Positions 8,520 through 15,472 of a stretch of DNA of 32,929 nucleotides are shown here, one piece after another. Position 1 is the stretch's first letter, and every line of letters begins with the position of its first letter. Source of the stretch: Promethearchaeota archaeon (GTDB lineage: Archaea; Asgardarchaeota; Lokiarchaeia; Sigynarchaeales; SOKP01); the NCBI GenBank assembly GCA_019894735.1, contig JAGXOB010000017.1:1-32929 (forward strand). The letters are read 5' to 3'. A program made the position numbers and the translations under genes. The notes beneath the pieces were generated by a model, which saw only the letters and a program-made list of their open reading frames with translations, had not been told where the DNA came from and did not search any database.

Positions 8520-8540
8520 AAAGGAGAAGCTTCTCCTTTC
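8519..8540. terminator. 22-bp perfect palindrome between convergent genes
   Basis: GAAAGGAGAAG is followed directly by its exact complement CTTCTCCTTTC, starting on the last base of the OYE stop codon and ending 13 nt before the stop of the minus-strand gene at 8554. RNA from either strand would fold into a 9-bp hairpin with a four-base loop. The position between two convergent genes suggests a bidirectional transcript end or a protein-binding site. Confidence 0.5.
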
Positions 8541-8553
8541 ACCAATACAGCCA

Positions 8554-8775
8554 TCAATGTTTTATGTAAGAATCAAAGTAACTATATCGATTTTTTTTGT
8601 AAGGTCTTTCAGGAGCATTAAAGAAGCAACGGGGACATAACACAGTTAATATTTTGTCGTTCCAGATGAGGAGGGCTCGTTCTTTAGTATATTGAGGGTG
8701 ATTCGTTAAAAACTCGCCGAACGAGATACTTTTTTTACAATCAGCACAATTACGATCCGGGGGAAAAAGAACCAT
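8554..8775 (-). CDS. Small four-cysteine zinc-binding protein
   Basis: The 73-residue protein has CADC at residues 10-13 and CPRC at 47-50, spaced as the two knuckles of a zinc ribbon, with a hydrophobic strand LLIWNDKILTVL between them. The C-terminus is rich in Tyr, Lys and Arg (PYKKNRYSYFDSYIKH), and could be a nucleic-acid or protein contact. There is no signal peptide. It is convergent with the OYE gene and lies 127 nt upstream of the membrane-protein gene that ends the radical-SAM operon, on the same strand but downstream of it. No family was recognised. Confidence 0.65.
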   Translation of the reverse strand: MVLFPPDRNCADCKKSISFGEFLTNHPQYTKERALLIWNDKILTVLCPRCFFNAPERPYKKNRYSYFDSYIKH

Positions 8776-8902
8776 ACTTGTAATTCTTATACGAACTATA
8801 TTAAAAATACATGGGTATTAACCAAGTAATTTATGAACTCGTGCTTAAAAAAATCGCTGATAATTCTTAAAGAACATAATCAATTGAATTCCTATGGATA
8901 TT

Positions 8903-9511
8903 TTAAAAGGAAAAAGGAAAAAAAACTAGTTGACTAATTATCCAAATTGACATAATAGTTATTTCTATATAGAAAAAACTTTTTCTTGACTTCATTAAAG
9001 ATATGATGCTACTTGCGATAACTAAGAACATTCCAATGTTTAATCCAAAATTACCAAAACCAGCTAATCGGTAACTCCAAAAAGGAGCGTACCTCATTAA
9101 AACAGGTTCTAGATCTGGCATGAGAGAAAACGAGTATTCAATTAATTTTACAATTAAAGTCATAGAAAGATAAATTAAAACAATGAAAATGAATATAAGT
9201 TCACCAAATAATTTCCTTTTTATATCTTCTAAACCAAATTCAATCGAAAGTATTAAAATTAAAATCGAAAATACAACTATTGCCATAGGTAGGAATATAT
9301 TTAGCATAAATGGTATATTGAGAAAAAAAGTTTGATTTAGTCCTTGGTAAAACCCCCAATACCACACATTGGATTGACTTGAGATAGAAATTCCTTCCAA
9401 CCCCCTAGAAATTGCGAATGGCGTGAAAAGTGAGATTATTATTAGAATTGCCCCTACCATCGGCAGTATTGCTATTTTGTTCTTTACAATCGTTTTAATT
9501 TTCTCAATCAT
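8903..9511 (-). CDS. Multipass membrane protein, last gene of the radical-SAM/peptide operon
   Basis: The 202-residue protein has about five hydrophobic segments: near residues 15-35, 65-88, 102-122, 150-172 and 180-200. An N-terminal cytosolic stretch is basic (EKIKTIVKNK). The first membrane segment is followed by an aromatic loop (NVWYWGFYQGLNQ). The fourth contains FWSYRLAGFGNFGLNIGMF, which resembles MWGYYIPSFGLIGLFLGVA in the 303-residue protein at 22298-23209; both share the pattern WxYxxxxFGxxGLxxG. Both genes directly follow a small YSTVK-tail peptide gene. The gap to the upstream peptide gene is 18 nt, so co-expression is very likely. The protein may be a partner, receptor or exporter for the peptides; nothing in it shows a known transporter family. 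Confidence 0.72.
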   Translation of the reverse strand: MIEKIKTIVKNKIAILPMVGAILIIISLFTPFAISRGLEGISISSQSNVWYWGFYQGLNQTFFLNIPFMLNIFLPMAIVVFSILILILSIEFGLEDIKRKLFGELIFIFIVLIYLSMTLIVKLIEYSFSLMPDLEPVLMRYAPFWSYRLAGFGNFGLNIGMFLVIASSIISLMKSRKSFFYIEITIMSIWIISQLVFFPFSF

Positions 9512-9529
9512 CTTTTCACATACATCTCT

Positions 9530-9799
9530 CTAACTAACTTTTAATTTCTTCCTAAAATCTTTATGTTTTACAGTCGAGTACATCGCACCAGTGGGGTACA
9601 CATTTTCGTTTATTTTTCGAGTTAGAAAAATAACAGAGTTAAACCATCCAAAAATAATTAGGAGCATGAAGAGAATTAGCAGAAATCTCCATAAATAAGC
9701 ATATTTACTATCATCAAAAATTAATATCTGAATTATCTCCTTTTTGGTTAGTCCTAAATCTTTACCTAGTTCAAAAAATTTTATTATATCAACAATCAT
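9530..9799 (-). CDS. Small membrane peptide of the YSTVK-tail family (copy 5 of the operon)
   Basis: This 89-residue protein has an amphipathic N-terminal helix (IIKFFELGKDLGLTKKEI, residues 5-22), a hydrophobic span at about 38-58, and the family tail YPTGAMYSTVKHKDF at about 68-82. There is no cysteine. Its N-terminus (MIxDIxKFxxxGKDLGL) is closer to the distant copy at 23223-23468 than to the four tandem copies at 11143-12309, and like that copy it is directly followed by a multipass membrane gene. The start codon is preceded by GAGGGAAG, a reasonable Shine-Dalgarno sequence. It lies 27 nt after the methyltransferase. Function is unknown; it is a candidate substrate or scaffold for the radical SAM enzyme. 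Confidence 0.78.
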   Translation of the reverse strand: MIVDIIKFFELGKDLGLTKKEIIQILIFDDSKYAYLWRFLLILFMLLIIFGWFNSVIFLTRKINENVYPTGAMYSTVKHKDFRKKLKVS

Positions 9800-9826
9800 A
9801 TTTCTTCCCTCGCGTTAGATATCTCT

Positions 9827-11146
9827 TTAATTAATTATTGGATCGAATTTTGGTCTATTTCCCTTCCTTTTTTTAATCCAATCGAATTCTTCTTGGATTT
9901 GCGATTTTAAATCTTGTTTATTTTTAACTTTGGTTATTTTAATTAGACGCAATGTCTTCTTATATACTTTTTCCGATTTATTGTATGATTCTAGCCGTGC
10001 TAAAGTTTTACTTAAATTCCAGAAAAATATATAATTATCTCGATTGAGTTTAATCGCACTTAAAAATAAATTATGAGCGTGAGTATAATTTTTTTGATGA
10101 AAAGATTTAATACCTAGATAAAATATGTTTAACGCTGTTCTCTCAATTAAAGCGACTGAGAATATTTTATTACTTAAATCTTTAGAGGTTTTGTTCAGAG
10201 TTTTAATTTTCCCTATGAGCTCTTCTCTGTTTTCTTTAGAATTTAGAATATTTTCTATTAATTTCCTAGCAAACGATTCTACAGAGAAAAAGACAATTCT
10301 CTGAGTTCCGGGATTTGTAGGCCCTTCAGTTATAGAATTAAAAAGTACATTCACAATTCTATGTTCAATTAAAAGCTCTGATAATTCTTTAATATTTAAA
10401 AAATCTCCCGGAGAAATATAGTTCTCATTCTCTATAACTAATAGTAAGGATTTAACGATTTCAGGCCATTTAAACAACAATTCGACAAATAATTCCTTAA
10501 TTAACTCTTTTTTTTTGGTTTGTCTTGACTCAAGAAGCTTCGAAGCAATGAAAATAACTAAATCTTCTTGCTCCTTAGTTAAGAAGGAATCTGTAAAATC
10601 AATTTGATTAGTTAAAAATAGTTCCTTACGGAGTTTAGAAATAATTTGAAAAACTTTAAAATCATCACCATTCCCCCTTTTGTAGCAATTAAACCTAACT
10701 GAAGGAATAGCTTCATGGTTGTAGAAACTGGAGGTTGTAATGTTCTCGAATCCAGTATTTTCCAATTGGTCGATTAAGAGGAACGAGGGAAAACATAATT
10801 TATGCTGCAATCCTTTATGAGGTATTCCAAAAAACCATCCCAAGATTTCTTTTTTCTGTTCTCTGTCCGCTTTTAGATAATGCTGACAACTTTTCTCGAG
10901 ATCAGGTGTTTCAATGATCAATTTCCCGTTAGGTTCTAATACTCTAAAAAATTCGCTAAGCGCGTAAATAGTTTCAAAAAAACTTAAGTGTTCAATAATA
11001 TGAATCGCTTTAATTTCTTCGCAACTATTGTCATCAAATTCAAGATTATAAGCTGACATCAGTCTATCAGCCACTAAATCTTCATACAAATCAACGTTAC
11101 AATAATCGGGATCGTATTTTTTACCGCAACCAATATTAAGCTTCAT
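9827..11146 (-). CDS. Class I SAM-dependent methyltransferase with helical C-terminal extension
   Basis: Residues 1 to about 165 of 439 form a methyltransferase-11 type domain: motif I LNIGCG at 3-8, the acidic strand-2 end NVDLYED, IHIIEHLSF near 47-55, and GKLIIETPDLEKS after strand 4. The remaining 270 residues are helical; near the C-terminus a TPR-like pair (SFHQKNYTHAHNLFLSAIKL and NYIFFWNLSKTLARL) can be seen. The ATG overlaps the stop codon of the preceding peptide gene by four bases (ATGA), so the two are translationally coupled. In this operon it may methylate a peptide, or a lipid or sugar. The extension could hold the substrate. Methyltransferases with this N-terminus are also common in surface-glycan clusters, which is the main alternative. 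Confidence 0.83.
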   Translation of the reverse strand: MKLNIGCGKKYDPDYCNVDLYEDLVADRLMSAYNLEFDDNSCEEIKAIHIIEHLSFFETIYALSEFFRVLEPNGKLIIETPDLEKSCQHYLKADREQKKEILGWFFGIPHKGLQHKLCFPSFLLIDQLENTGFENITTSSFYNHEAIPSVRFNCYKRGNGDDFKVFQIISKLRKELFLTNQIDFTDSFLTKEQEDLVIFIASKLLESRQTKKKELIKELFVELLFKWPEIVKSLLLVIENENYISPGDFLNIKELSELLIEHRIVNVLFNSITEGPTNPGTQRIVFFSVESFARKLIENILNSKENREELIGKIKTLNKTSKDLSNKIFSVALIERTALNIFYLGIKSFHQKNYTHAHNLFLSAIKLNRDNYIFFWNLSKTLARLESYNKSEKVYKKTLRLIKITKVKNKQDLKSQIQEEFDWIKKRKGNRPKFDPIIN

Positions 11147-11391
11147 TTCTTTTTCTCAAAGTCTTTTATTTTTACCGTTGAATATTTTGTTCCGGTTGGG
11201 TAAGTGTTGCTTATTGCCGATTCAACAATTAATACTATAAAATAACCGATAATTGAGAAAAATATAATTAAAATAATCAGTAATATGACTTTATTCTTAG
11301 TATTATCATAAAATAAGACTTTTTTTACTTCTTTTTTTGATAATCCTAGTTTTTTTCCGATTTGATATAGTTGGATCAGATCTTTCATCAT
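11143..11391 (-). CDS. Small membrane peptide of the YSTVK-tail family (copy 4)
   Basis: The frame is open from a GTG at 11406, but the ATG at 11391 is preferred: it aligns with the other copies (MMKDLIQL) and the local sequence GAGAAAATGATGAAAGA recurs at the starts of the neighbouring copies. This gives 82 residues: helix DLIQLYQIGKKLGLSKKEV, one strongly hydrophobic span, then tail NTYPTGTKYSTVKIKDFEKKK. There is no cysteine. The stop overlaps the methyltransferase start by 4 nt. It is one of four tandem copies downstream of the radical SAM gene. Function is unknown. Confidence 0.8.
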   Translation of the reverse strand: MMKDLIQLYQIGKKLGLSKKEVKKVLFYDNTKNKVILLIILIIFFSIIGYFIVLIVESAISNTYPTGTKYSTVKIKDFEKKK

Positions 11392-11461
11392 TTTCTCAGT
11401 AGTCACTCAAATTTTGAAGTTCTTAGTACTAGACTAAAAATTTATGACAAAATTGGTGAAT

Positions 11462-11734
11462 TTATTTTCTGGCATTGAAATCTTTTATTCTAACAGTAGA
11501 ATATAAAGTTCCCGATTGGTAAGTGTGATTTGATGGTAAATTTGGTGAATTTGGAGCCACAGAGAAACTAGTTAATATAATTAAAAAACCTATAAATGCG
11601 ATTATTATAATTAGCATAAATACCCCCAAATTTTTATCCTTAAAGTTGTTATAGGAAAATATCTTATTTATTTCTTTTTTAGCTAATCCCAATTCTCTTC
11701 CTATCTTATATAGTTGAATCAACTCTCCTTTCAT
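11462..11734 (-). CDS. Small membrane peptide of the YSTVK-tail family (copy 3)
   Basis: This 90-residue copy has helix ELIQLYKIGRELGLAKKEI, a hydrophobic span at about 36-56, and the tail HTYQSGTLYSTVRIKDF. It differs from its neighbours by a Pro/Asn/Ser-rich spacer (NSPNLPSN) between the membrane span and the tail, and by Arg in place of Lys in STVR. The spacer shows that distance from membrane to tail can vary while the tail itself is held constant. A clear Shine-Dalgarno sequence GGAGGG precedes the start by about 11 nt. Confidence 0.8.
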   Translation of the reverse strand: MKGELIQLYKIGRELGLAKKEINKIFSYNNFKDKNLGVFMLIIIIAFIGFLIILTSFSVAPNSPNLPSNHTYQSGTLYSTVRIKDFNARK

Positions 11735-11771
11735 TTTCTCAATAATCCCTCCTTCTTTGAATTTTAAACTT

Positions 11772-12020
11772 TCATTTTTTAGTTTTATAATCCTTTATTT
11801 TTACAGTAGAATAGTACGTTCCTGCTGCGTAAGTATTTCTGGAGGCTTCTATTCCTAATATTATTACTAGAACGCCAAAAAAAATAAATGATATTATCAA
11901 TAGGCTTTTGTATAATAAAGCATGTTTACTGTTGTTAAATATTAGTGCCTTATTTATTTCATTCTTACTTAATCCTAACTCTTTCCCAATTTTAAAGAGC
12001 TGAATTAAATCTTTCATCAT
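11772..12020 (-). CDS. Small membrane peptide of the YSTVK-tail family (copy 2)
   Basis: This 82-residue copy has helix DLIQLFKIGKELGLSKNEI, an LIFNNSKHA hinge, one hydrophobic span, and the tail NTYAAGTYYSTVKIKDYKTKK. In this copy the final aromatic is Tyr rather than Phe (KDY). There is no cysteine. The start is preceded by AAGGTGG and a run of ATTTAGAAA. Gaps to its neighbours are 37 nt on both sides, indicating one transcript. Confidence 0.8.
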   Translation of the reverse strand: MMKDLIQLFKIGKELGLSKNEINKALIFNNSKHALLYKSLLIISFIFFGVLVIILGIEASRNTYAAGTYYSTVKIKDYKTKK

Positions 12021-12057
12021 TTTCTAAATAACCACCTTTTATTTGGATTTTACAACT

Positions 12058-12309
12058 TTATTTCTTTTTAGCTTTGAAATCCTTAGTTTTTACCGTAGAA
12101 TATAATGTTCCCGCAGGATAGATATTTCTTGAGACTACAATTGCTATAAATATAATGATTATTCCTGAAAAGATAATAGCTATTATCATCAGTATTGTAT
12201 AGAGTATAGGGTTCTTTGTATTGTTAAATAGTAATACTTTACTAATTTCTTTCTTACTTAATCCTAATTCTTTACCTATTTTAACCAATTGAAAAAGATT
12301 TTCTAACAT
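12058..12309 (-). CDS. Small membrane peptide of the YSTVK-tail family (copy 1)
   Basis: This 83-residue copy is the first peptide after the radical SAM gene (33 nt away). It has helix NLFQLVKIGKELGLSKKEI, a short FNNTKN hinge, a hydrophobic span with almost only I, L, M, F and G, and the tail NIYPAGTLYSTVKTKDFKAKKK. A strong Shine-Dalgarno sequence GGAGGT precedes the ATG by about 10 nt, consistent with high expression. There is no cysteine, which argues against thioether chemistry within the tail. Confidence 0.8.
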   Translation of the reverse strand: MLENLFQLVKIGKELGLSKKEISKVLLFNNTKNPILYTILMIIAIIFSGIIIIFIAIVVSRNIYPAGTLYSTVKTKDFKAKKK

Positions 12310-12342
12310 CTTTAAGATACCTCCATTACTTTTTTTTTAAGA

Positions 12343-13446
12343 TTATTTGAAGACTACGTTATGAAACATATTTTTTATTACTGAAATTGTTGAATCCAAT
12401 TTCCCTTTAATAGGGTATTGGTTCGACGAAAATATTTTATTTTCTATGGCTCTTAAACAATAAGGCTCATCAAATTCTTTTATCGCATAAGCTGTCCCCA
12501 AGCATCCTCCCCGACATGATTTTACCACATCACAATTTACGCAATAACCATTTAACTGTCTTTGTTTTACCCTTAACTTCTCCAAAATCGTTTTTAAACT
12601 CTGCGTTCTAATATTACCTTCGATAAATTTATCTGGAAGGGTTAAACACCCTTTAATATTTCCGTTACTCTGAATACCTAAAACTGATATTCCTGCTTGA
12701 CACCCAACCCATGGATCCAGCCCTAAATTTGGTATGAACCTTGAAAAATGGCCGAAACAATGGGCACCAATAACTGGTAATCTTTTATAAGAATACTTTT
12801 TAACATTTATAGCAATGAATAACGCTACAGTGTAAAATTCTTCCCTAGAAATCGTTAACTCTCTTGGAAAGCGTCCGATAGGGATTGCTATCTGAATTTG
12901 CCAGGCAATATCTCGATCTAACAATATTTTTTTTATCTTATCTAGTTCGTTTAAATTCGTTTTACTTACTGCAGTGATAACACTGACAGGCAATTTTTCT
13001 TCTTTTAACCTATTAATCGCATTTATTGTTTTTTCAAACGCTCCTGGAATACCTCTAAGATAATCATGGACTTTTGCCGACCCTCCATCTAAACTAAGTG
13101 AAACGCAGTCAACTTTTAAGCGTTTTAATTTTTGAATGTTATCAATTAAAGTTAACCCGTTAGTAACGATAGATAATTCTAGTTTATACTTTTTAATTTC
13201 TTTCGCAATTTCATACCAGTCGTCTCTAATTAACGGTTCTCCGCCCATTAAAGCAACTCCTTTATAACCGCAATCACGAATATCCTTAACTAACTTTAAC
13301 GCTTCTTCGGTATTTAGTTCATCATCTCGAGTTTTTCCTGCTTTCGATCCACAATGGATACAATTACTATTACATTTTAGAGTAATTTCCCAAACAGCAC
13401 AAGAGGGCTTGATTCTCTGAGTTATAAGAGAAGTAATGCTTGGCAT
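12343..13446 (-). CDS. Radical SAM/SPASM domain enzyme, first gene of the peptide operon
   Basis: The 367-residue protein has the radical SAM cluster motif CNSNCIHC (C25, C29, C32), the GGEPL motif at 68-72, and TNG at 95-97. The C-terminal SPASM region is complete: C249 and C267 (GCQAG...GCL), then C302, C305, C311 and C315 (CVNCDVVKSCRGGC), and C330. Such enzymes carry one SAM-cleaving and two auxiliary 4Fe-4S clusters and usually modify ribosomal peptides (PqqE, anSME, sactipeptide or cyclophane maturases). It is encoded first on a transcript that goes on with four tandem small peptides, a methyltransferase, a fifth peptide and a membrane protein. There is no separate RRE-type leader-binding domain; the first 15 residues are too short. 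The substrate is most plausibly the adjacent peptides, by inference from position; heme or cofactor maturation is an alternative. Confidence 0.9.
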   Translation of the reverse strand: MPSITSLITQRIKPSCAVWEITLKCNSNCIHCGSKAGKTRDDELNTEEALKLVKDIRDCGYKGVALMGGEPLIRDDWYEIAKEIKKYKLELSIVTNGLTLIDNIQKLKRLKVDCVSLSLDGGSAKVHDYLRGIPGAFEKTINAINRLKEEKLPVSVITAVSKTNLNELDKIKKILLDRDIAWQIQIAIPIGRFPRELTISREEFYTVALFIAINVKKYSYKRLPVIGAHCFGHFSRFIPNLGLDPWVGCQAGISVLGIQSNGNIKGCLTLPDKFIEGNIRTQSLKTILEKLRVKQRQLNGYCVNCDVVKSCRGGCLGTAYAIKEFDEPYCLRAIENKIFSSNQYPIKGKLDSTISVIKNMFHNVVFK

Positions 13447-13632
13447 TTCATTTATTTGGATTCAATTTATTAATTGATATATTATTAAGTAAACTATTAA
13501 ATGTTCCTATCCAAAATACATTACTCTCTCGTTAAATTGTCGCGATAAATGATTTAATTTTCTTTAAAATTTTCGTATCCCGCGAAAGTTAATTGGCAAA
13601 AATGGTATTTGACACATTCCCTCACAGACTGA

Positions 13633-13645
13633 AATATATATAAAG
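13633..13645 (+). promoter_or_regulatory. TATA box upstream of the NosD-like surface-protein gene
   Basis: AATATATATAAAG lies about 65-78 nt before the ATG at 13711 and is the only strong TATA-like element in the 264-nt divergent gap after the radical SAM start. It fits an archaeal TBP site for the plus-strand surface-protein gene. The start of transcription is not known. Confidence 0.5.
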
Positions 13646-13710
13646 AAACATGACCTAACTATTAACTAATTAAACACTATCTTTTGCTATTATGTGATGG
13701 CGAATATAAG

Positions 13711-15411
13711 ATGAAATCGAAAACAAATTCAAAACTACCAATCATTTTAATCGCTTTAGGAATCCTTTTCGCTTTTTCTTCTATAATTAACGCTAACTCA
13801 AGATTAATCTCGAGCAATAAAAACAAAATTTTTGATTGTAGCGAAGAAATTTATTTTGATAATAAAAATCTACAACTTTCAGATGTTTCAGGAAAAATTC
13901 ATATCGATAATAATTGGTCTGCTGCTAAGAGTGTGGGAATTTGTACGGGGAATGGTATTTATTCCGACCCTTATGTTATAGAAGATTTGGTAATAGATAG
14001 TGGAGGTTCGGGAAATTGCATCTTGATCGAAAATTCCGACACTTACTTTAAGATTGAAAATTGCTCCGTTTACAATTCAGGAGAGAGTAATCTCTATGCA
14101 GGAATACGATTATCAAATGTAAACAATTCTCTGATAATCAACAATAATATCTCATCGAATCATTATGGGATATATTTAGGTGTGAGTAGTAATGGTACTA
14201 TTTCAGGAAATATAATGAATGAATGTGGATTACGATTATCCGGAAATCTTGAGATGTTAACTTCACTTATCATAGATACTACAAATTTAGTGAATGGAAA
14301 ACCATTATACTATTACTTCAATGAAATAGATTTAAGACCAAACAATTTTACAAACGCTGGGCAAGTAATTTTAGTTAATTGCACCGATTCACTAATATCA
14401 AACTTAAATACTTCAAATTGTCTCGCAGGAATTTCATTATATTATTGTAATAACAACAATATTACGGGAAATACCGCATATAACAACTATTGGGGGATTT
14501 ATTTATCACATAGTTATTATAACATCATTTCGGGAAATATTGCAAATAATAATAGTGATTCTGGGATACTGATACGATATAGTGATTACAACACCATCTC
14601 GGGAAACATCGCAAGTAATAACAGTGGATGGTATGGGATATATTTAACTTCAAGTGATTACAATATCCTTTCGGGAAACAACGCAAACAATAACAACAGG
14701 TATGGGATAACATTATATTCTAGCCATAACAACACCGTTTCGGGAAATACTGCAAATAATAACAGCGAAGGGTATGGGATATATTTAACTTCAAGTGATT
14801 ACAATATGGTTTCGGAAAATACCGCAAATTATAACGATTATAGTGGGATAGCACTACATCATAGCCATTACAACACCATTTCAGGAAACAACGCAAGTAG
14901 TAACAATGGAATTTCTGGGATATCTTTAGATCTTAGCTGTAACAATATGATTTTGGGTAATACCGCAGGGTACAATACCTATAATGGGATACGACTATAT
15001 AGAAGTGATTATAATGTCATTACGGGAAACATCGCAAATAACACCAATTGGGGGATAAGTTTATTTTATAGTGATTATAACACAATTTCGGAAAACATCG
15101 CACAAAATAAAATAATAGGAATTTATATAACTGGTAGTGATTATAATGATATCACGGGAAACAGCGCAAATAACAACATGTTTGGGATATGTTTATTATA
15201 TAGTGACTATAATACCGTTTCTGGAAATAATTTAGACGGTAATGACAACTGTATCTTTGAATACGATTGCCAAGGAAACATTTTTAACGATAATGGTTCT
15301 TGTACTTATGGTCAAGCAGATGAATTAATTCCCGGATATAACCTATTCTTTCTACTTGGCGTTTCATCCGTTATACCAATTGTTCTTAGTAAAAAAATAA
15401 AAAAATCTTAA
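13711..15411 (+). CDS. NosD-type right-handed parallel beta-helix surface protein with C-terminal anchor
   Basis: The ATG at 13711 is preferred to a TTG nine codons upstream because it starts directly with a signal peptide (MKSKTNSKLPIILIALGIL and a hydrophobic stretch to ASSIINANS-like residues). Of the 566 residues, about 240-510 consist of a run of about a dozen 22-24-residue rungs with the pattern N-x-I-S-G-N-x-A-x-N-N-x-x-G-I-x-L-x-x-S-x-Y, a textbook NosD/periplasmic copper-binding-like beta-helix. The end has IPGYNLFFLLGV, a hydrophobic stretch and KKIKKS, a tripartite PGY-membrane-basic tail like archaeal surface-sorting signals. The protein should be exported and held at the cell surface. 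Two rungs are near-identical at DNA level. Ligand is unknown; carbohydrate or S-layer association is more likely than copper. Confidence 0.88.
   Translation: MKSKTNSKLPIILIALGILFAFSSIINANSRLISSNKNKIFDCSEEIYFDNKNLQLSDVSGKIHIDNNWSAAKSVGICTGNGIYSDPYVIEDLVIDSGGSGNCILIENSDTYFKIENCSVYNSGESNLYAGIRLSNVNNSLIINNNISSNHYGIYLGVSSNGTISGNIMNECGLRLSGNLEMLTSLIIDTTNLVNGKPLYYYFNEIDLRPNNFTNAGQVILVNCTDSLISNLNTSNCLAGISLYYCNNNNITGNTAYNNYWGIYLSHSYYNIISGNIANNNSDSGILIRYSDYNTISGNIASNNSGWYGIYLTSSDYNILSGNNANNNNRYGITLYSSHNNTVSGNTANNNSEGYGIYLTSSDYNMVSENTANYNDYSGIALHHSHYNTISGNNASSNNGISGISLDLSCNNMILGNTAGYNTYNGIRLYRSDYNVITGNIANNTNWGISLFYSDYNTISENIAQNKIIGIYITGSDYNDITGNSANNNMFGICLLYSDYNTVSGNNLDGNDNCIFEYDCQGNIFNDNGSCTYGQADELIPGYNLFFLLGVSSVIPIVLSKKIKKS
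14440..15240 (+). repeat. Tandem rung repeats within the beta-helix gene
   Basis: Degenerate units of about 66-75 bp encode the repeated 'YNxISGNxAxNN' rungs. The most recent duplication is visible at about 14635 and 14777, where GGGATATATTTAACTTCAAG and the following GATTACAATAT are identical. The repeats explain several spurious reverse-strand reading frames in this region and may cause length variation between strains. Confidence 0.75.
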
Positions 15412-15472
15412 ACTCTATTTTATGGTTACAAATTAAATTAATATTATTGACTAAAACGGAGATCTCTCTCTA

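Noticed and set aside
9530..12309. Peptide array as a toxin-antitoxin or a Cys-based sactipeptide/lanthipeptide cluster
   Set aside because: No Cys in any copy, no toxin or LanM/LanB-like gene, and the repeated genes are all of one type.
14440..15240. The regular repeats as a CRISPR array
   Set aside because: They are coding, degenerate, and translate to beta-helix rungs; no spacer structure or cas genes.
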